A DNA stretch of 64,000 nucleotides from Bacteroidales bacterium (GTDB lineage: Bacteria; Bacteroidota; Bacteroidia; Bacteroidales; UBA932), in NCBI GenBank assembly GCA_017619675.1, contig JAFZRX010000009.1:62001-126000 (forward strand). Direction: 5' to 3'. Under the pieces are notes generated by a model. That model was not told the DNA's origin. It did no database searches and was given only the letters and a program-made list of their open reading frames with translations. The translations under genes and the position numbers were made by a program. Shown here piece after piece: positions 1 through 8,838 of this stretch (position 1 is the stretch's first letter; each line of letters starts with the position of its first letter).

Positions 1-1014
1 GCCGCGATGGCCGCAATGATATGTATTGCCGCATCAGGCCAGGGAATAACAAAGAAAAAAGCGGAGATCCTTGTTCCAAGGCCGGCGATGCAGCCGGTGA
101 AGTCCCTGGATCCGCTCAGTCCGGATGTGATGGCCATGGATACCCTGGACACCTCAAATCCGTCGCGCAAGATAATAATCTATACGGACAACACCTGGAG
201 ATATTGGATTGACGGCGACGTGGCCGGCTCTGACACTACATTCACCAAGCACTGGAATACTAATCCTGACGCCTACGGGTTGCAGTATGACAATTTCCCC
301 ATGCGCTCATATGTATGGCTGGCGGATTCCACTGACAGATATCATTTCCCTGGTTCCATAACTCCTACCAAGGTGTCTTCCCGCTATGGAAGGCGCCGCG
401 GAAGGTATCACAGGGGAACAGACCTCCCCATGCCAAAGGGAAGTGAGATCTACGCCACTTTCGACGGCAAGGTACGTGTAGCCAAGTATTCCTCAGGATA
501 CGGAAACCTAGTTGTAATCCGCCATTCCAACGGTCTCGAGACTTTCTACGGCCACCTTTCCCAGATTAACGTCCAGCAGGACCAGTGGGTTGAGGCCGGA
601 CAGGTGATAGGCCTGTGCGGTGCCACCGGCAGGGCCAGCGGCTCGCACCTGCACTATGAGGTGCGCTACCTGGGCTATGCCATAGACCCGGAATGGATGA
701 TAGACATGGAAACCCAGGAGCTCAAGCAGAGCGTCCTGGTGGTCAAGAAATCCATGCTGTACCCAGACAGCAGTTATGTGCCCGAGTCCGATGACGAGGA
801 AGAGGAGATTGCGGAGGCCGACGAGGCGGACCGCCTTGAGCAGGAGCGCCTGGAGGCCGAGCGCAAGGCCGCCAAGTACGTGACCATCAAGTCCGGAGAC
901 ACGCTGTCCACCATTGCCAAGCGCAACGGAACCACGGTGTCCGCGCTGTGCAAGCTCAACAACATCACCACAAAAACAATCCTGAGAGTGGGTCGCACTC
1001 TCAGGGTCAAATAA
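1..1014 (+). CDS. M23 family metallopeptidase with C-terminal LysM domain (5' end probably cut)
   Basis: Probable exported peptidoglycan endopeptidase. Counting from the first ATG at 7, a LytM/M23 domain spans about residues 125-230, with zinc-ligand pattern H135xxxD139 and H214-L-H216. An acidic, Glu/Arg-rich linker (about 255-290) leads to a LysM domain at the C-terminus (about 291-335) that should bind glycan strands. The frame is open to base 1, and the residues after the first ATG resemble the second half of a signal peptide without a positively charged start. The true start therefore probably lies upstream of the window. M23 enzymes cleave peptide cross-links. Family assignment is firm; the exact bond cut is not known. 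Confidence 0.9.
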   Translation, partial: AAMAAMICIAASGQGITKKKAEILVPRPAMQPVKSLDPLSPDVMAMDTLDTSNPSRKIIIYTDNTWRYWIDGDVAGSDTTFTKHWNTNPDAYGLQYDNFPMRSYVWLADSTDRYHFPGSITPTKVSSRYGRRRGRYHRGTDLPMPKGSEIYATFDGKVRVAKYSSGYGNLVVIRHSNGLETFYGHLSQINVQQDQWVEAGQVIGLCGATGRASGSHLHYEVRYLGYAIDPEWMIDMETQELKQSVLVVKKSMLYPDSSYVPESDDEEEEIAEADEADRLEQERLEAERKAAKYVTIKSGDTLSTIAKRNGTTVSALCKLNNITTKTILRVGRTLRVK

Positions 1015-1033
1015 TCAGATTATTTCCTGATTG

Positions 1034-1789
1034 TTATCTGAGGTTCTCGTACAGGTGTACGTCAACTCCGGTGCCCTCCAGGCCGTCCTTGATGGCCTGC
1101 AGGTCCGTATTGCTCAGGTGATAGGGGATGAGCACCTTTGGCTTGATGATCTTTCCGGCCTCTATGCACTGCTCCACGCTCATGGTGTAAGGCAGGTTTG
1201 CGGAAAGCAGGGCCACGTCAATGTCCTTGAGGTTTGCCAGTTCAGGGATGCATTCGGTGTCGCCTGATACATAGATGCGCAGGCCGTCAATGTCAAACAC
1301 GAATCCGTTTCCGTTGCCCTTGGGGTGGAAGTTCTCGCGGCCCGGGGTGATATTGTATGCCGGGACATACTCTACCTTGACGCCCTTTGTCAGTTCCTCT
1401 GAGTCTCCGTTCTTGCGGACTTCGCCTCTCTGGAAGGTGTTGAACACGGTCTGGTTTACGATTATGCGGGTGTCCGGTGTCTCAAGGGATTCGATTGTAG
1501 GGGCGCTGAAGTGGTCTCCGTGCTCGTGGGTGACCATTATCATCTCAGGCTTTGGGAATACGCTGTAGTCGTACGCGTTGTCTCCGCGTCCGGCCACGGG
1601 GTCTATCTGGATGTCGAAGCCGTTGTAGGAAATGGCCACGCATCCGTGGTAGATGAGGTCAAGTTCCACCCATTTGCCCTTGTCGGTCTTGTAGAATTCA
1701 GAAGGGTAGAGGGTCTGCTGCGGGGCAGGCTGGCTGCTGGCGCAGGCGGTGGCCATAAGGCCCATGAGGATTGGCAATAGCTTTTTCAT
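1034..1789 (-). CDS. MBL-fold metallo-hydrolase lipoprotein
   Basis: A 251-residue metallo-beta-lactamase-fold protein with a lipoprotein signal (lipobox ending at C16) and the metal-binding motif H88-x-H90-x-D92-H93. Later conserved positions include a YVSGDTE stretch (Asp metal ligand) and a late IPYHLSNTD segment. It resembles UlaG/YtkL-like hydrolases more than true beta-lactamases. It should be anchored in the outer or inner membrane facing the periplasm. It converges with the M23 peptidase gene and is divergent from the transporter at 1857. The substrate is unknown. Confidence 0.85.
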   Translation of the reverse strand: MKKLLPILMGLMATACASSQPAPQQTLYPSEFYKTDKGKWVELDLIYHGCVAISYNGFDIQIDPVAGRGDNAYDYSVFPKPEMIMVTHEHGDHFSAPTIESLETPDTRIIVNQTVFNTFQRGEVRKNGDSEELTKGVKVEYVPAYNITPGRENFHPKGNGNGFVFDIDGLRIYVSGDTECIPELANLKDIDVALLSANLPYTMSVEQCIEAGKIIKPKVLIPYHLSNTDLQAIKDGLEGTGVDVHLYENLR

Positions 1790-1856
1790 AGAGATAAATA
1801 TAAATATTTATTTGAGAATAATGCCTATCTTTACACTCAAATTTGACAGATCGTAA

Positions 1857-3305
1857 ATGGCTGACAAAAAAATCAACGTAAAATACTGTGTATTGCTGCC
1901 CATAGTGCTGGCAGTCACAATCTTCCTTTGGGCCGTTCCAACAAGTTTCTTTGGCATCGAGGCCCTGACCATCGTTCAGCAGCGCGTGATAGCCCTTTTC
2001 GCCTTCGCCGCCCTGATGTGGATATTCGAGATAATACCTAACTGGACTACTTCAATCCTGGTAATCGTACTTTCCCTGCTTACCGTATCGGACAAAGGAC
2101 TGGGTTTCCTCTGCTATCCGGAAGCCGGCAAGCTCATCCCATACGCCAATATCATGGCCGCGTTCGCGGACCCTGTGGTCATGCTGTTCCTGGGTGGATT
2201 CACCCTGGCCATAATGGCGCAGAAATACTGCCTGGACGTGACCCTGGCCAAGGCTCTCCTGAAGCCCTTCGGGCACAAGCCCCGCTGGGTGCTCCTGGGA
2301 TTCCTCCTGGTAATAGCCATCTTCTCCATGTTCATGAGCAACACGGCCACCGCAGCCATGATGCTGGCCCTTCTGGCGCCGGTGCTGGCAGTGCTTCCGG
2401 CCGATGACAAAGGCAAGGTGGGACTGGCCCTTTCCATTCCCGTGGCTGCCAACCTTGGCGGCATCGGAACTACCATCGGAACCCCTCCCAACGCCACCGC
2501 CGTCCGTTTCCTTTCACAGGCAGGCATAGAGGTGAGCTTCGCGCAGTGGGCGGCTCATATGATCCCGTACGTGCTGGTGATGATATTCATCGCCTGGCTG
2601 CTGCTTCAGGCTTTCTTCCCGTTCAAGACAAAGGAACTGATCCTCAAGATTCCCAAGGGACAGGTGAAGAAAGACTGGAAGAGTTATACAGTATGGATAA
2701 CTTTCTTCCTTACCTTGCTGCTGTGGGCTACTGAAAGCATCACTAAGATCAATTCCAACATTGTGGCGCTCATACCTCTTGCCGTCTTCACCGCAACCGG
2801 TATCTTCACCAAGGATGACATCAAGGAAATTAACTGGAACGTGCTGTGGCTGGTTGCCGGAGGCTTCGCCTTGGGAACGGACCTGCAGCAGACGGGCCTG
2901 GCGGAAGTGCTCATAAATGCAATCCCGTTCGGCACCCTGCCGGTATTGCTGGTATTCGTGATAGCCGGCCTGGTATGCTATTTCCTTTCCAACTTCATCA
3001 GCAACTCCGCCACGGCGGCCCTGCTCATCCCAATCCTCATTGTGGTTGCCATGGGCATGTCGGATCCCGCCGCCGCCAACAATTCGGCCTTCATGGCCTT
3101 GGGCGGCACGCATGCGATGATTATATTTGTAGCAACCTGCGCTTCGATAGCCATGGTGCTTCCTATCTCCACACCTCCTAATGCTATTGCCAGTTCAACC
3201 GGCATGGTCCAGACAAAGGACATGGCAAAAGTGGGCATTATCATAGGTCTGATAGGTTTCGTGCTCGGCTATCTCTGGCTTACGGTCATTTTCCCTTTCA
3301 AATAG
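1857..3305 (+). CDS. DASS/SLC13-family sodium:dicarboxylate (anion) symporter
   Basis: A 482-residue polytopic membrane protein of the divalent anion:Na+ symporter family. It has many hydrophobic segments and the two family repeats: an SNTAT-type motif near residue 160 with a GTPPNA motif near 206-211, and a second SNSATA motif with STPPNA near 440. These form the Na+/carboxylate sites in the family. The substrate is probably a dicarboxylate such as succinate, or possibly sulfate. It sits 22 bases ahead of an outer-membrane porin on the same strand, so the pair may bring an anion across both membranes. Confidence 0.9.
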   Translation: MADKKINVKYCVLLPIVLAVTIFLWAVPTSFFGIEALTIVQQRVIALFAFAALMWIFEIIPNWTTSILVIVLSLLTVSDKGLGFLCYPEAGKLIPYANIMAAFADPVVMLFLGGFTLAIMAQKYCLDVTLAKALLKPFGHKPRWVLLGFLLVIAIFSMFMSNTATAAMMLALLAPVLAVLPADDKGKVGLALSIPVAANLGGIGTTIGTPPNATAVRFLSQAGIEVSFAQWAAHMIPYVLVMIFIAWLLLQAFFPFKTKELILKIPKGQVKKDWKSYTVWITFFLTLLLWATESITKINSNIVALIPLAVFTATGIFTKDDIKEINWNVLWLVAGGFALGTDLQQTGLAEVLINAIPFGTLPVLLVFVIAGLVCYFLSNFISNSATAALLIPILIVVAMGMSDPAAANNSAFMALGGTHAMIIFVATCASIAMVLPISTPPNAIASSTGMVQTKDMAKVGIIIGLIGFVLGYLWLTVIFPFK

Positions 3306-3327
3306 ATTACTATCAGATTTTTTCGAT

Positions 3328-4551
3328 ATGAAGACAAAACTAATCCTAGCCGCAGCCATCCTTCTTTCCTGCGCTTCGGCATTCGCTCAGAACGAGAGCA
3401 ATTTCAAGTTTTACGGCTTCATCCGTAATTACGCTCATGTTGACACCAAAGAAAGCCTTGCCGGTACCGTAGACCTCTTCAACTATGTACCCAAGCCAAC
3501 AGCCGCAAACTACGAAGGCAATGTAATGTCTTATCACTTCACCGCCATCACCTCACGCGTAGGCGTGGATGTAAGCGGATACGAATTCAACGGCATGAAG
3601 GTGGGCGCCAAGATCGAGGCTGACTTCTACAATGGCCCCAGCGGCGTTTCAGGAACCGCGGTGCTCCGTCTCCGCCAGGCCTATATGACCCTTGGATGGG
3701 ACAACGGCATCTCCATTAAGGCAGGTCAGGGCGTACATCCCATGGGAGCCGACATGCCCGATGTGATTTCCCTGAACTCCGGAGCTCCTTTCGGACCGTT
3801 CGGCCGTACCCCGTATGTCCAGATTGACAGGAAACTCCAGAACGGATGGTCTCTCTCCTTTGCCGGCATCTGGCAGATGCAGTATCCATCCTGCGGTCCT
3901 AACGGCGCTTCCGCGGACTATATCAAGAACTCAGGAATTCCGGAACTCTATTTCGCAATCAACCGTTCTTCCGGCAACACCCTGTTCAGATTAGGCGCGG
4001 ACATGCTCTCCCTCAAGCCTTTCGTAGGTGGAAAGAGGGTTAACGAACTGGCAGCTTATTTCTACGGCCAGTACAAGGAAGGCCTCTTCACCGCTAAGTT
4101 CAAGACTACAGTAGCGCAGGACGGCTCCCAGATGAACCTTAACGGAGGTTATGCCGTTACCGCCACATCCACTTCCGCCAACAACAAGGAGTGGGAATTT
4201 ACTCCAACCCGCAACTCTTCCACATGGCTGAGCCTTTCTTATGGTTCTGCATGGCAGGCAGTGCTTTTCGCAGGATATGTGAAGAACTTTGGAACCGCCA
4301 AGGAAGTGCTCGGTTCCGATACTTTCTACTTCTCCAAGAACAGCTACAAGCAGATGCGCCAGATGTACAGGCTTTCACCTACCATCATCCGCAACATGGG
4401 CAAGGTGGCCCTGGCACTTGAGTGCGAGATCACCAGCGTAGAGTACGGTTCAGTACTTGACAAGGCCACCGGCCTCTATCAGGTAACCGGAACCAATGAC
4501 GGCTGGCTGACCAACACCCGCCTGCAGGCTATGCTCAAGTACACATTCTAA
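3328..4551 (+). CDS. Outer-membrane porin-like beta-barrel protein
   Basis: A 407-residue protein with a cleavable signal peptide (about residues 1-20, ending AFAQ). Alternating aromatic/polar strands follow, with a terminal aromatic residue (ends YTF), typical of an outer-membrane barrel. The N-terminus of the mature part (KFYGFIRNYAHVD) resembles porin-family proteins found near carboxylate transporters in Bacteroidota. It is in line with the DASS transporter upstream and a DUF2271 protein downstream. The channel substrate cannot be read from sequence. Confidence 0.8.
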   Translation: MKTKLILAAAILLSCASAFAQNESNFKFYGFIRNYAHVDTKESLAGTVDLFNYVPKPTAANYEGNVMSYHFTAITSRVGVDVSGYEFNGMKVGAKIEADFYNGPSGVSGTAVLRLRQAYMTLGWDNGISIKAGQGVHPMGADMPDVISLNSGAPFGPFGRTPYVQIDRKLQNGWSLSFAGIWQMQYPSCGPNGASADYIKNSGIPELYFAINRSSGNTLFRLGADMLSLKPFVGGKRVNELAAYFYGQYKEGLFTAKFKTTVAQDGSQMNLNGGYAVTATSTSANNKEWEFTPTRNSSTWLSLSYGSAWQAVLFAGYVKNFGTAKEVLGSDTFYFSKNSYKQMRQMYRLSPTIIRNMGKVALALECEITSVEYGSVLDKATGLYQVTGTNDGWLTNTRLQAMLKYTF

Positions 4552-4561
4552 TACTGGATAA

Positions 4562-5140
4562 ATGAAGAAGTTATTTATTGCATTGCTCGTCGCAATGTCT
4601 GCTTTTACGCTTGCTTTCTGTGCAGGCAGGCAGGCGGCAAAAGAGCTTGAGATCTCATTCAACTACACCAAGCAGTCGGGTCCCGGTTCCAACCAGTACG
4701 CCGTTTGGATAGAGAATGAGGCAGGTGCAGTGGTTAAGACACTTTTCGTGACCGCGTTCACTACAAAAGGGCGCGCACGCGCGGGACAGCCGGCCCAGAG
4801 GGGCTACACCTTCCGTCCGACCTGCGTTCCCACGTGGGTGAAGGCCGTGAAGGCGGAAAGCCTCAGCGACGCCCAGCTGGACGCGTTCACCGGAGCCACC
4901 CCGGCTTCCAGCGGAGTGCAGACCTTCACCTGGGACTTCACCGACCAGGACGGCAAGGCCGTTCCTGCCGGCAACTACAAGGTTTACCTTCAGGCAACTT
5001 ATTTGAATGAGGGTATCGTCACTTACTGCGGGGAGTTCTCCACCAAGGATACCGGGCCGCTGGCCCTGAAAGAAACCTTCGAGGCGGACGAACAGCGGAA
5101 CAAGGACATGATTTCACAAGTAAAGGCAGAGCTTAGATAG
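4562..5140 (+). CDS. DUF2271-type exported protein
   Basis: A 192-residue exported protein with signal peptide (about 1-22). It carries a beta-sandwich-like domain matching the DUF2271 pattern: the early 'NYAVWIEN'-like strand, the TWDFTDQDGKAVPAGNYKVYLQA stretch resembling FlgD-type Ig folds, and a closing strand. It starts 10 bases after the porin, so probably is co-transcribed with it. DUF2271 proteins are often found with redox or flavin-transfer proteins, but no such partner is visible here. Function unknown. Confidence 0.75.
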   Translation: MKKLFIALLVAMSAFTLAFCAGRQAAKELEISFNYTKQSGPGSNQYAVWIENEAGAVVKTLFVTAFTTKGRARAGQPAQRGYTFRPTCVPTWVKAVKAESLSDAQLDAFTGATPASSGVQTFTWDFTDQDGKAVPAGNYKVYLQATYLNEGIVTYCGEFSTKDTGPLALKETFEADEQRNKDMISQVKAELR

Positions 5141-5157
5141 CCCTGCCTTTATTTTTT
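5122..5157 (+). terminator. Rho-independent terminator after the DUF2271 gene
   Basis: An 8-bp stem (AAAGGCAG at 5122-5129 with CTGCCTTT at 5143-5150) with a 13-base loop, followed by a T-rich run. The loop includes the stop codon. It would end the transporter-porin-DUF2271 transcript before the convergent gene. Confidence 0.6.
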
Positions 5158-5172
5158 AAACGGATTCCGATA

Positions 5173-5577
5173 TTATTTGAGGATCCTGTACTTGCCGATG
5201 AACGGGAGTTCCTTGGCCTTGCCCTGGGCGGCGTTGATGATGCCCACGATGGCAAAGATGAATACTACTACGTCAAGGAGCCAGGCGATGAATCCAAGGT
5301 GTATCTTTGAGAGGATATTGCCAAGGATTCCTACAATAAGGGCAACCAGGAAAAGGATAAGGCCTTGGTTGGAGTGGAAACGCGCGAACTTGGAGTTCTT
5401 GGCTGCGAAGATGGGGATGAGCACCAGGATTCCAATGTAGGCGAGGATTGCCATCACCTTGTTGGAATTGATGTCTGCCTGATCGAATTCAGCCGTGCTG
5501 TCAGCAGCGTTCTTGAACTGGTCTTCAACTTTGTCCAGGGTCTCCTGGAAACCGTTTTTTTTCTCGTTTTCTTCCAT
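5173..5577 (-). CDS. Small membrane protein, DUF4870-like
   Basis: A 134-residue protein. The N-terminal ~40 residues are charged and acidic, followed by hydrophobic segments at about 42-60, 72-90 and 97-115. The region 'FARFHSNQGLILFL' is the recognisable core of DUF4870/TIC20-like small membrane proteins. It probably lies in the inner membrane. It is convergent with the DUF2271 gene and has its own promoter-like -7 box upstream. No enzymatic residues are visible and the function is unknown. Confidence 0.7.
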   Translation of the reverse strand: MEENEKKNGFQETLDKVEDQFKNAADSTAEFDQADINSNKVMAILAYIGILVLIPIFAAKNSKFARFHSNQGLILFLVALIVGILGNILSKIHLGFIAWLLDVVVFIFAIVGIINAAQGKAKELPFIGKYRILK

Positions 5578-5616
5578 AATGCTATTGGTATTTAGTTTTA
5601 GTAATAGTCAGTCTAA

Positions 5617-5624
5617 CAAATATA
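5617..5624 (-). promoter_or_regulatory. -7 box (TATATTTG) for the DUF4870-like gene
   Basis: On the minus strand the sequence reads TATATTTG, matching the Bacteroidota -7 consensus TAnnTTTG, 39 bases before the ATG at 5577. No good TTTG lies at the expected upstream distance, so only the -7 part is supported. Confidence 0.45.
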
Positions 5625-5694
5625 CTAAAGAATTCTCAAAAATACCGCATCTGCGCGGCAAAAAAGATTATTATCAAAAAATCGAAAAAAAGTA

Positions 5695-5723
5695 TTGTTT
5701 ATCAATAAATTTTTATAGATTTG
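5695..5723 (+). promoter_or_regulatory. Bacteroidota sigma-A promoter for the NfeD-like/flotillin operon
   Basis: TTG at 5695-5697, an 18-base spacer, then TAGATTTG at 5716-5723. This matches the TTTG-N19-TAnnTTTG form. The box covers the TTG codon at 5721, which argues that translation of the next gene starts at the ATG at 5745 instead. Confidence 0.7.
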
Positions 5724-5744
5724 CAGAAACAAATACATTTTACT

Positions 5745-6374
5745 ATGCTTGAATGGTGGTCTTCACTCAGTACATTGATGAAAGCGCTTTGGGGAATAAC
5801 CCTTTCCGCTTCGCTGGTTTTCGTTATACAGACTATAATGACTTTCCTTGGAGCCGATTCTGACTTCAACACAGATTTCTCCGGAGACTTTTCCGGGGAC
5901 GTGCCGGGAGACATCTCAGGGGATTTTGCCGGTGACGGTTCTGACGCCGGTACCGGAATGGGCCTTCTGACCTTCCGCAATTTCATTAATTTCATGCTGG
6001 GCTTCGGCTGGACAGCGGTACTGCTGCGCCAGAGCATAGAGTCCAACACGCTGCTCTTCACGATAGCCATCATAGTGGGCGTGATACTGGTTATCCTGGT
6101 CATGCTACTTTTCAAGTGGCTTTCCGGAATGCAGCAGTCAGGAAACATTGACGTTTACAAGTCCGCCATTGACTGCACGGGAAAGGTGTATCTGGCCATC
6201 CCCGGGGCCCGCAAGGGCCAGGGCAAGGTCCAGATCACCATCAACAACTCCGTGCGGGAATACGACGCCGTCACCGATGGCGAAACCCTTCCTACGGGCA
6301 AGGACATCCGCGTGGTTGACGTGGTGGGCCCCAACACCCTCCTGGTAGAAGAAATGAATTCAATAATTATTTAA
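5745..6374 (+). CDS. NfeD-like membrane protein, flotillin partner
   Basis: A 209-residue protein with three hydrophobic segments (about 12-36, 77-95, 103-125) and a C-terminal soluble beta-rich domain (about 145-209: DCTGKVYLAIPGARKGQGKV...) like the OB-fold domain of NfeD/YuaF proteins. Between the first and second membrane segments is an Asp/Gly repeat (GDFSGDVPGDISGDFAGDG). It directly precedes a flotillin gene, the classical NfeD-flotillin arrangement involved in membrane microdomains. The start at 5745 is chosen because the promoter box covers the upstream TTG. Confidence 0.8.
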   Translation: MLEWWSSLSTLMKALWGITLSASLVFVIQTIMTFLGADSDFNTDFSGDFSGDVPGDISGDFAGDGSDAGTGMGLLTFRNFINFMLGFGWTAVLLRQSIESNTLLFTIAIIVGVILVILVMLLFKWLSGMQQSGNIDVYKSAIDCTGKVYLAIPGARKGQGKVQITINNSVREYDAVTDGETLPTGKDIRVVDVVGPNTLLVEEMNSIII

Positions 6375-6386
6375 ACATACAAGACA

Positions 6387-7811
6387 ATGGAACTTTATCT
6401 GGTACTCATCATCGTAGCGATAGTATTCGTTACATTCACCGCCATCCTGGCGCGCTACAAGCGCTGCCCTTCGGACAAAATCCTTGTAATCTACGGTAAG
6501 ACCGGAAAGAACAAGCAGGGAGCCGTTTCCTCCGCACGCTGTATCCACGGAGGAGCCTCCTTCATCTGGCCCGTATTCCAGAGCTACGCATTCCTTGATC
6601 TCACCCCTATCTCAATCGAGTGCAACCTTACAAACGCCCTGTCAAAGCAGAACATCCGCGTGGACGTGCCCTGCCGCTTCACCGTGGGTATCTCCACCGA
6701 ACCGGAGAACATGACCAACGCCGCGGAGCGTCTCCTTGGCCTCAAGATCGATGACATACGCAACATTGCCACCGATATCCTCTTTGGACAGTTGCGTCTG
6801 GTGATCGCCACCATGGACATCGAGGAGATCAACGCCGACAGGGACAAGTTCCTCGCAAACGTGAGCACCAACGTGGAGGCCGAGCTCCGCAAGATAGGCC
6901 TCAAGCTCATCAACGTGAACGTAACCGATATCCGCGACGAGTCCGGCTATATCGAGGCCCTTGGAAAGGAGGCCGCCGCAAAGGCCATCAACGACGCCAA
7001 GAAGAGCGTTGCCGAGCAGAACCGCTACGGAGAGATCGGTAAGGCCGAGGCCGACAGGGACAAGGATATCCGTATTGCGGAAACTTCCCGCGACACCCGT
7101 ATCAACACCGCAGACGCAAATGCCAAGGCCGTCGAGGGAGAGAACAACTCCAAGATCGCGATAGCCCAGTCCGACGCCATGCGCCGTGAGAAGCAGGCGG
7201 AGGCCGAAAGGCTGGCCGTAGCGGCTGAGAAAGTCCAGGCCGCGAAGGCCCTCGAGGAGGCCTACAAGTCCGAGCGCGACGCCGAGCTCGCCCGTGCTGA
7301 GAGGGAGAAGGCCACCCAGCAGGCCAACATCGTGGTTGCGGCCGAGATCGAGAAGCAGAAGATGATAATCGCCGCCGAGGCCGAGGCCGAGAAACTCCGC
7401 CGCGAGGCCAAGGGAGAGGCTGACGCCATCTACGCAAAGATGGCCGCCCAGGCAAACGGTACCCTGGAGATCCTCTCCAAGCAGGCTGAAGGTTTCAACC
7501 AGATGGTACAGGCTGCCGCAGGAGATCCCCAGAAGGCCGTCCTCATGCTCATCGCAGACAGGCTGCCTGAACTTGTAAAGACCCAGGTTGAGGCCGTCAA
7601 GGGCATCAAGATTGACAAGGTTACCGTTTGGGACGGCGGAAACGCCAAGGACGGAAAGACCGCCACTTCCAACTTCATTTCCGGAATGATGGGTTCAGTA
7701 CCCCCGCTCCAGGAACTCTTCAAGATGGCTGGAATGACCCTGCCAAGCTTCCTCCAGGGAGAGGCTCCAAAGGCCGATGAGCAGCCCGCGGCAGAGGAAA
7801 AGGCTGAATAG
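6387..7811 (+). CDS. floT: Flotillin-like SPFH/band 7 protein
   Basis: A 474-residue flotillin-type protein. It has one N-terminal membrane hairpin or helix (about 3-22), an SPFH domain (about 25-200), then a long Ala/Glu/Lys-rich coiled coil with repeated EAE-type motifs (about 205-345). The C-terminal tail resembles bacterial YuaG/FloT (oligomerisation region near 350-420). Flotillins scaffold ordered membrane patches. It lies 12 bases after the NfeD-like gene and in the same operon, supporting the pairing. Gene symbol follows the Bacillus homolog; orthology is inferred. Confidence 0.88.
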   Translation: MELYLVLIIVAIVFVTFTAILARYKRCPSDKILVIYGKTGKNKQGAVSSARCIHGGASFIWPVFQSYAFLDLTPISIECNLTNALSKQNIRVDVPCRFTVGISTEPENMTNAAERLLGLKIDDIRNIATDILFGQLRLVIATMDIEEINADRDKFLANVSTNVEAELRKIGLKLINVNVTDIRDESGYIEALGKEAAAKAINDAKKSVAEQNRYGEIGKAEADRDKDIRIAETSRDTRINTADANAKAVEGENNSKIAIAQSDAMRREKQAEAERLAVAAEKVQAAKALEEAYKSERDAELARAEREKATQQANIVVAAEIEKQKMIIAAEAEAEKLRREAKGEADAIYAKMAAQANGTLEILSKQAEGFNQMVQAAAGDPQKAVLMLIADRLPELVKTQVEAVKGIKIDKVTVWDGGNAKDGKTATSNFISGMMGSVPPLQELFKMAGMTLPSFLQGEAPKADEQPAAEEKAE

Positions 7812-7814
7812 CGT

Positions 7815-8030
7815 ATGCAGATAATAGTTAACATAGACGTAATGCTCGCGCGAAGGAAGATGTCTTCCGGAGAGCTCGCCCAGAAGGTGGGGATCACGCC
7901 CGCCAACCTTTCCGTCCTCAAGACGGGAAAGGCCAAGGCGGTGCGTTTCTCCACCCTGGCGGCCCTGTGCAGCGCCCTGGACTGCCAGCCGGGGGATATC
8001 CTGGAATTCCGCGAGGACGCAGACACCTGA
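7815..8030 (+). CDS. Small XRE-family helix-turn-helix regulator
   Basis: A 71-residue protein made almost entirely of an HTH_XRE/Cro-CI fold: helix-turn-helix at about residues 19-40 (SGELAQKVGITPANLSVLKTG) and a YozG-like ending (CSALDCQPGDILEF). Such proteins often regulate the operon they sit in or an adjacent membrane protein gene. It begins 3 bases after the flotillin stop and ends 3 bases before the radical SAM gene, so it is probably translated from the same mRNA. Confidence 0.85.
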   Translation: MQIIVNIDVMLARRKMSSGELAQKVGITPANLSVLKTGKAKAVRFSTLAALCSALDCQPGDILEFREDADT

Positions 8031-8033
8031 CCC

Positions 8034-8789
8034 ATGCTTAGAGAAGAAACCGTATTCGGTCCTATCCATTCACGCAGGCTTGGGAATTCGCTGGGAGTGA
8101 ACCTGCTCCCGCGGAACGGCAAGGTGTGCAACTTTGACTGCATCTACTGCGAATGCGGATGGAACCGCGACGGAACCGGGGGAGAGGCCCTGCCCACCGC
8201 CGCGCAGGTCAGGGGCGCGCTTGAAGACAAGCTCGCCGCCCTCCTGCTGGACGGCACGCAGATAGACTCCATAACCTTCAGCGGCGATGGGGAGCCCACG
8301 CTCAACCCTGAGTTCCCGCGCATAATTGACGATACCCTGGCCCTGAGGGACGCTTACTGTCCCGGGGCCAAGGTTTCCGTCCTTTCCAACGCGACGCGCG
8401 TACACATATCGGAGGTGTTCGCCGCCCTTTCCAAGGTGGACAATCCCATAATGAAGATCGACGCCCCCACCAACGACTTTGTGAAACTGATCAACAACCC
8501 CGCCCCGGGCTATGACCTGGCCAGGGTTGTCGAGGCCCTGAAGCGCTTCAACGGCGATTTCTGCCTGCAGACAATGTTCCTGCGCAGCCCCGTCTTCCGC
8601 TCCGACGCACCGGAGGTGCTGGACGGATGGAAGGCCATAGTGCGCGAACTGCGCCCCAGGCAGGTCATGGTGTACACCATTGACAGGCCCACCCCGCAGG
8701 GGGGCCTGGAGAAACTGACTCCGGCGCAGATGCGCGCCTGTGTGCAGGACCTTCTGGAAGAAGGCTTCAATATTCAGATTTGCGGTTAA
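8034..8789 (+). CDS. Radical SAM protein (YfkA/wyosine-type small family)
   Basis: A 251-residue radical SAM enzyme. The 4Fe-4S motif CX3CX2C is C32, C36, C39 within KVCNFDCIYCECG. The family signature 'FGPIHSRRLGNSLGVNLLP' precedes it, and the SAM-binding 'FSGDGEPTLNPEF' follows at about 85-97. This small family of cytosolic proteins, lacking a SPASM domain, is common in anaerobes and has no assigned substrate. Four bases separate it from the HTH gene upstream. Confidence 0.88.
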   Translation: MLREETVFGPIHSRRLGNSLGVNLLPRNGKVCNFDCIYCECGWNRDGTGGEALPTAAQVRGALEDKLAALLLDGTQIDSITFSGDGEPTLNPEFPRIIDDTLALRDAYCPGAKVSVLSNATRVHISEVFAALSKVDNPIMKIDAPTNDFVKLINNPAPGYDLARVVEALKRFNGDFCLQTMFLRSPVFRSDAPEVLDGWKAIVRELRPRQVMVYTIDRPTPQGGLEKLTPAQMRACVQDLLEEGFNIQICG

Positions 8790-8838
8790 GATTTCCCAAA
8801 AAATGGTTATCTTTATTGACGCTAAAAAAGATAACCAT

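Noticed and set aside
1015-1036. Weak hairpin between M23 and MBL genes
   Set aside because: Only about a 6-bp AT-rich stem without a clear T-run; not strong enough to call a terminator.
5721-5744. TTG start for the NfeD-like gene
   Set aside because: The TTG belongs to the promoter -7 box TAGATTTG; ATG at 5745 is more likely.
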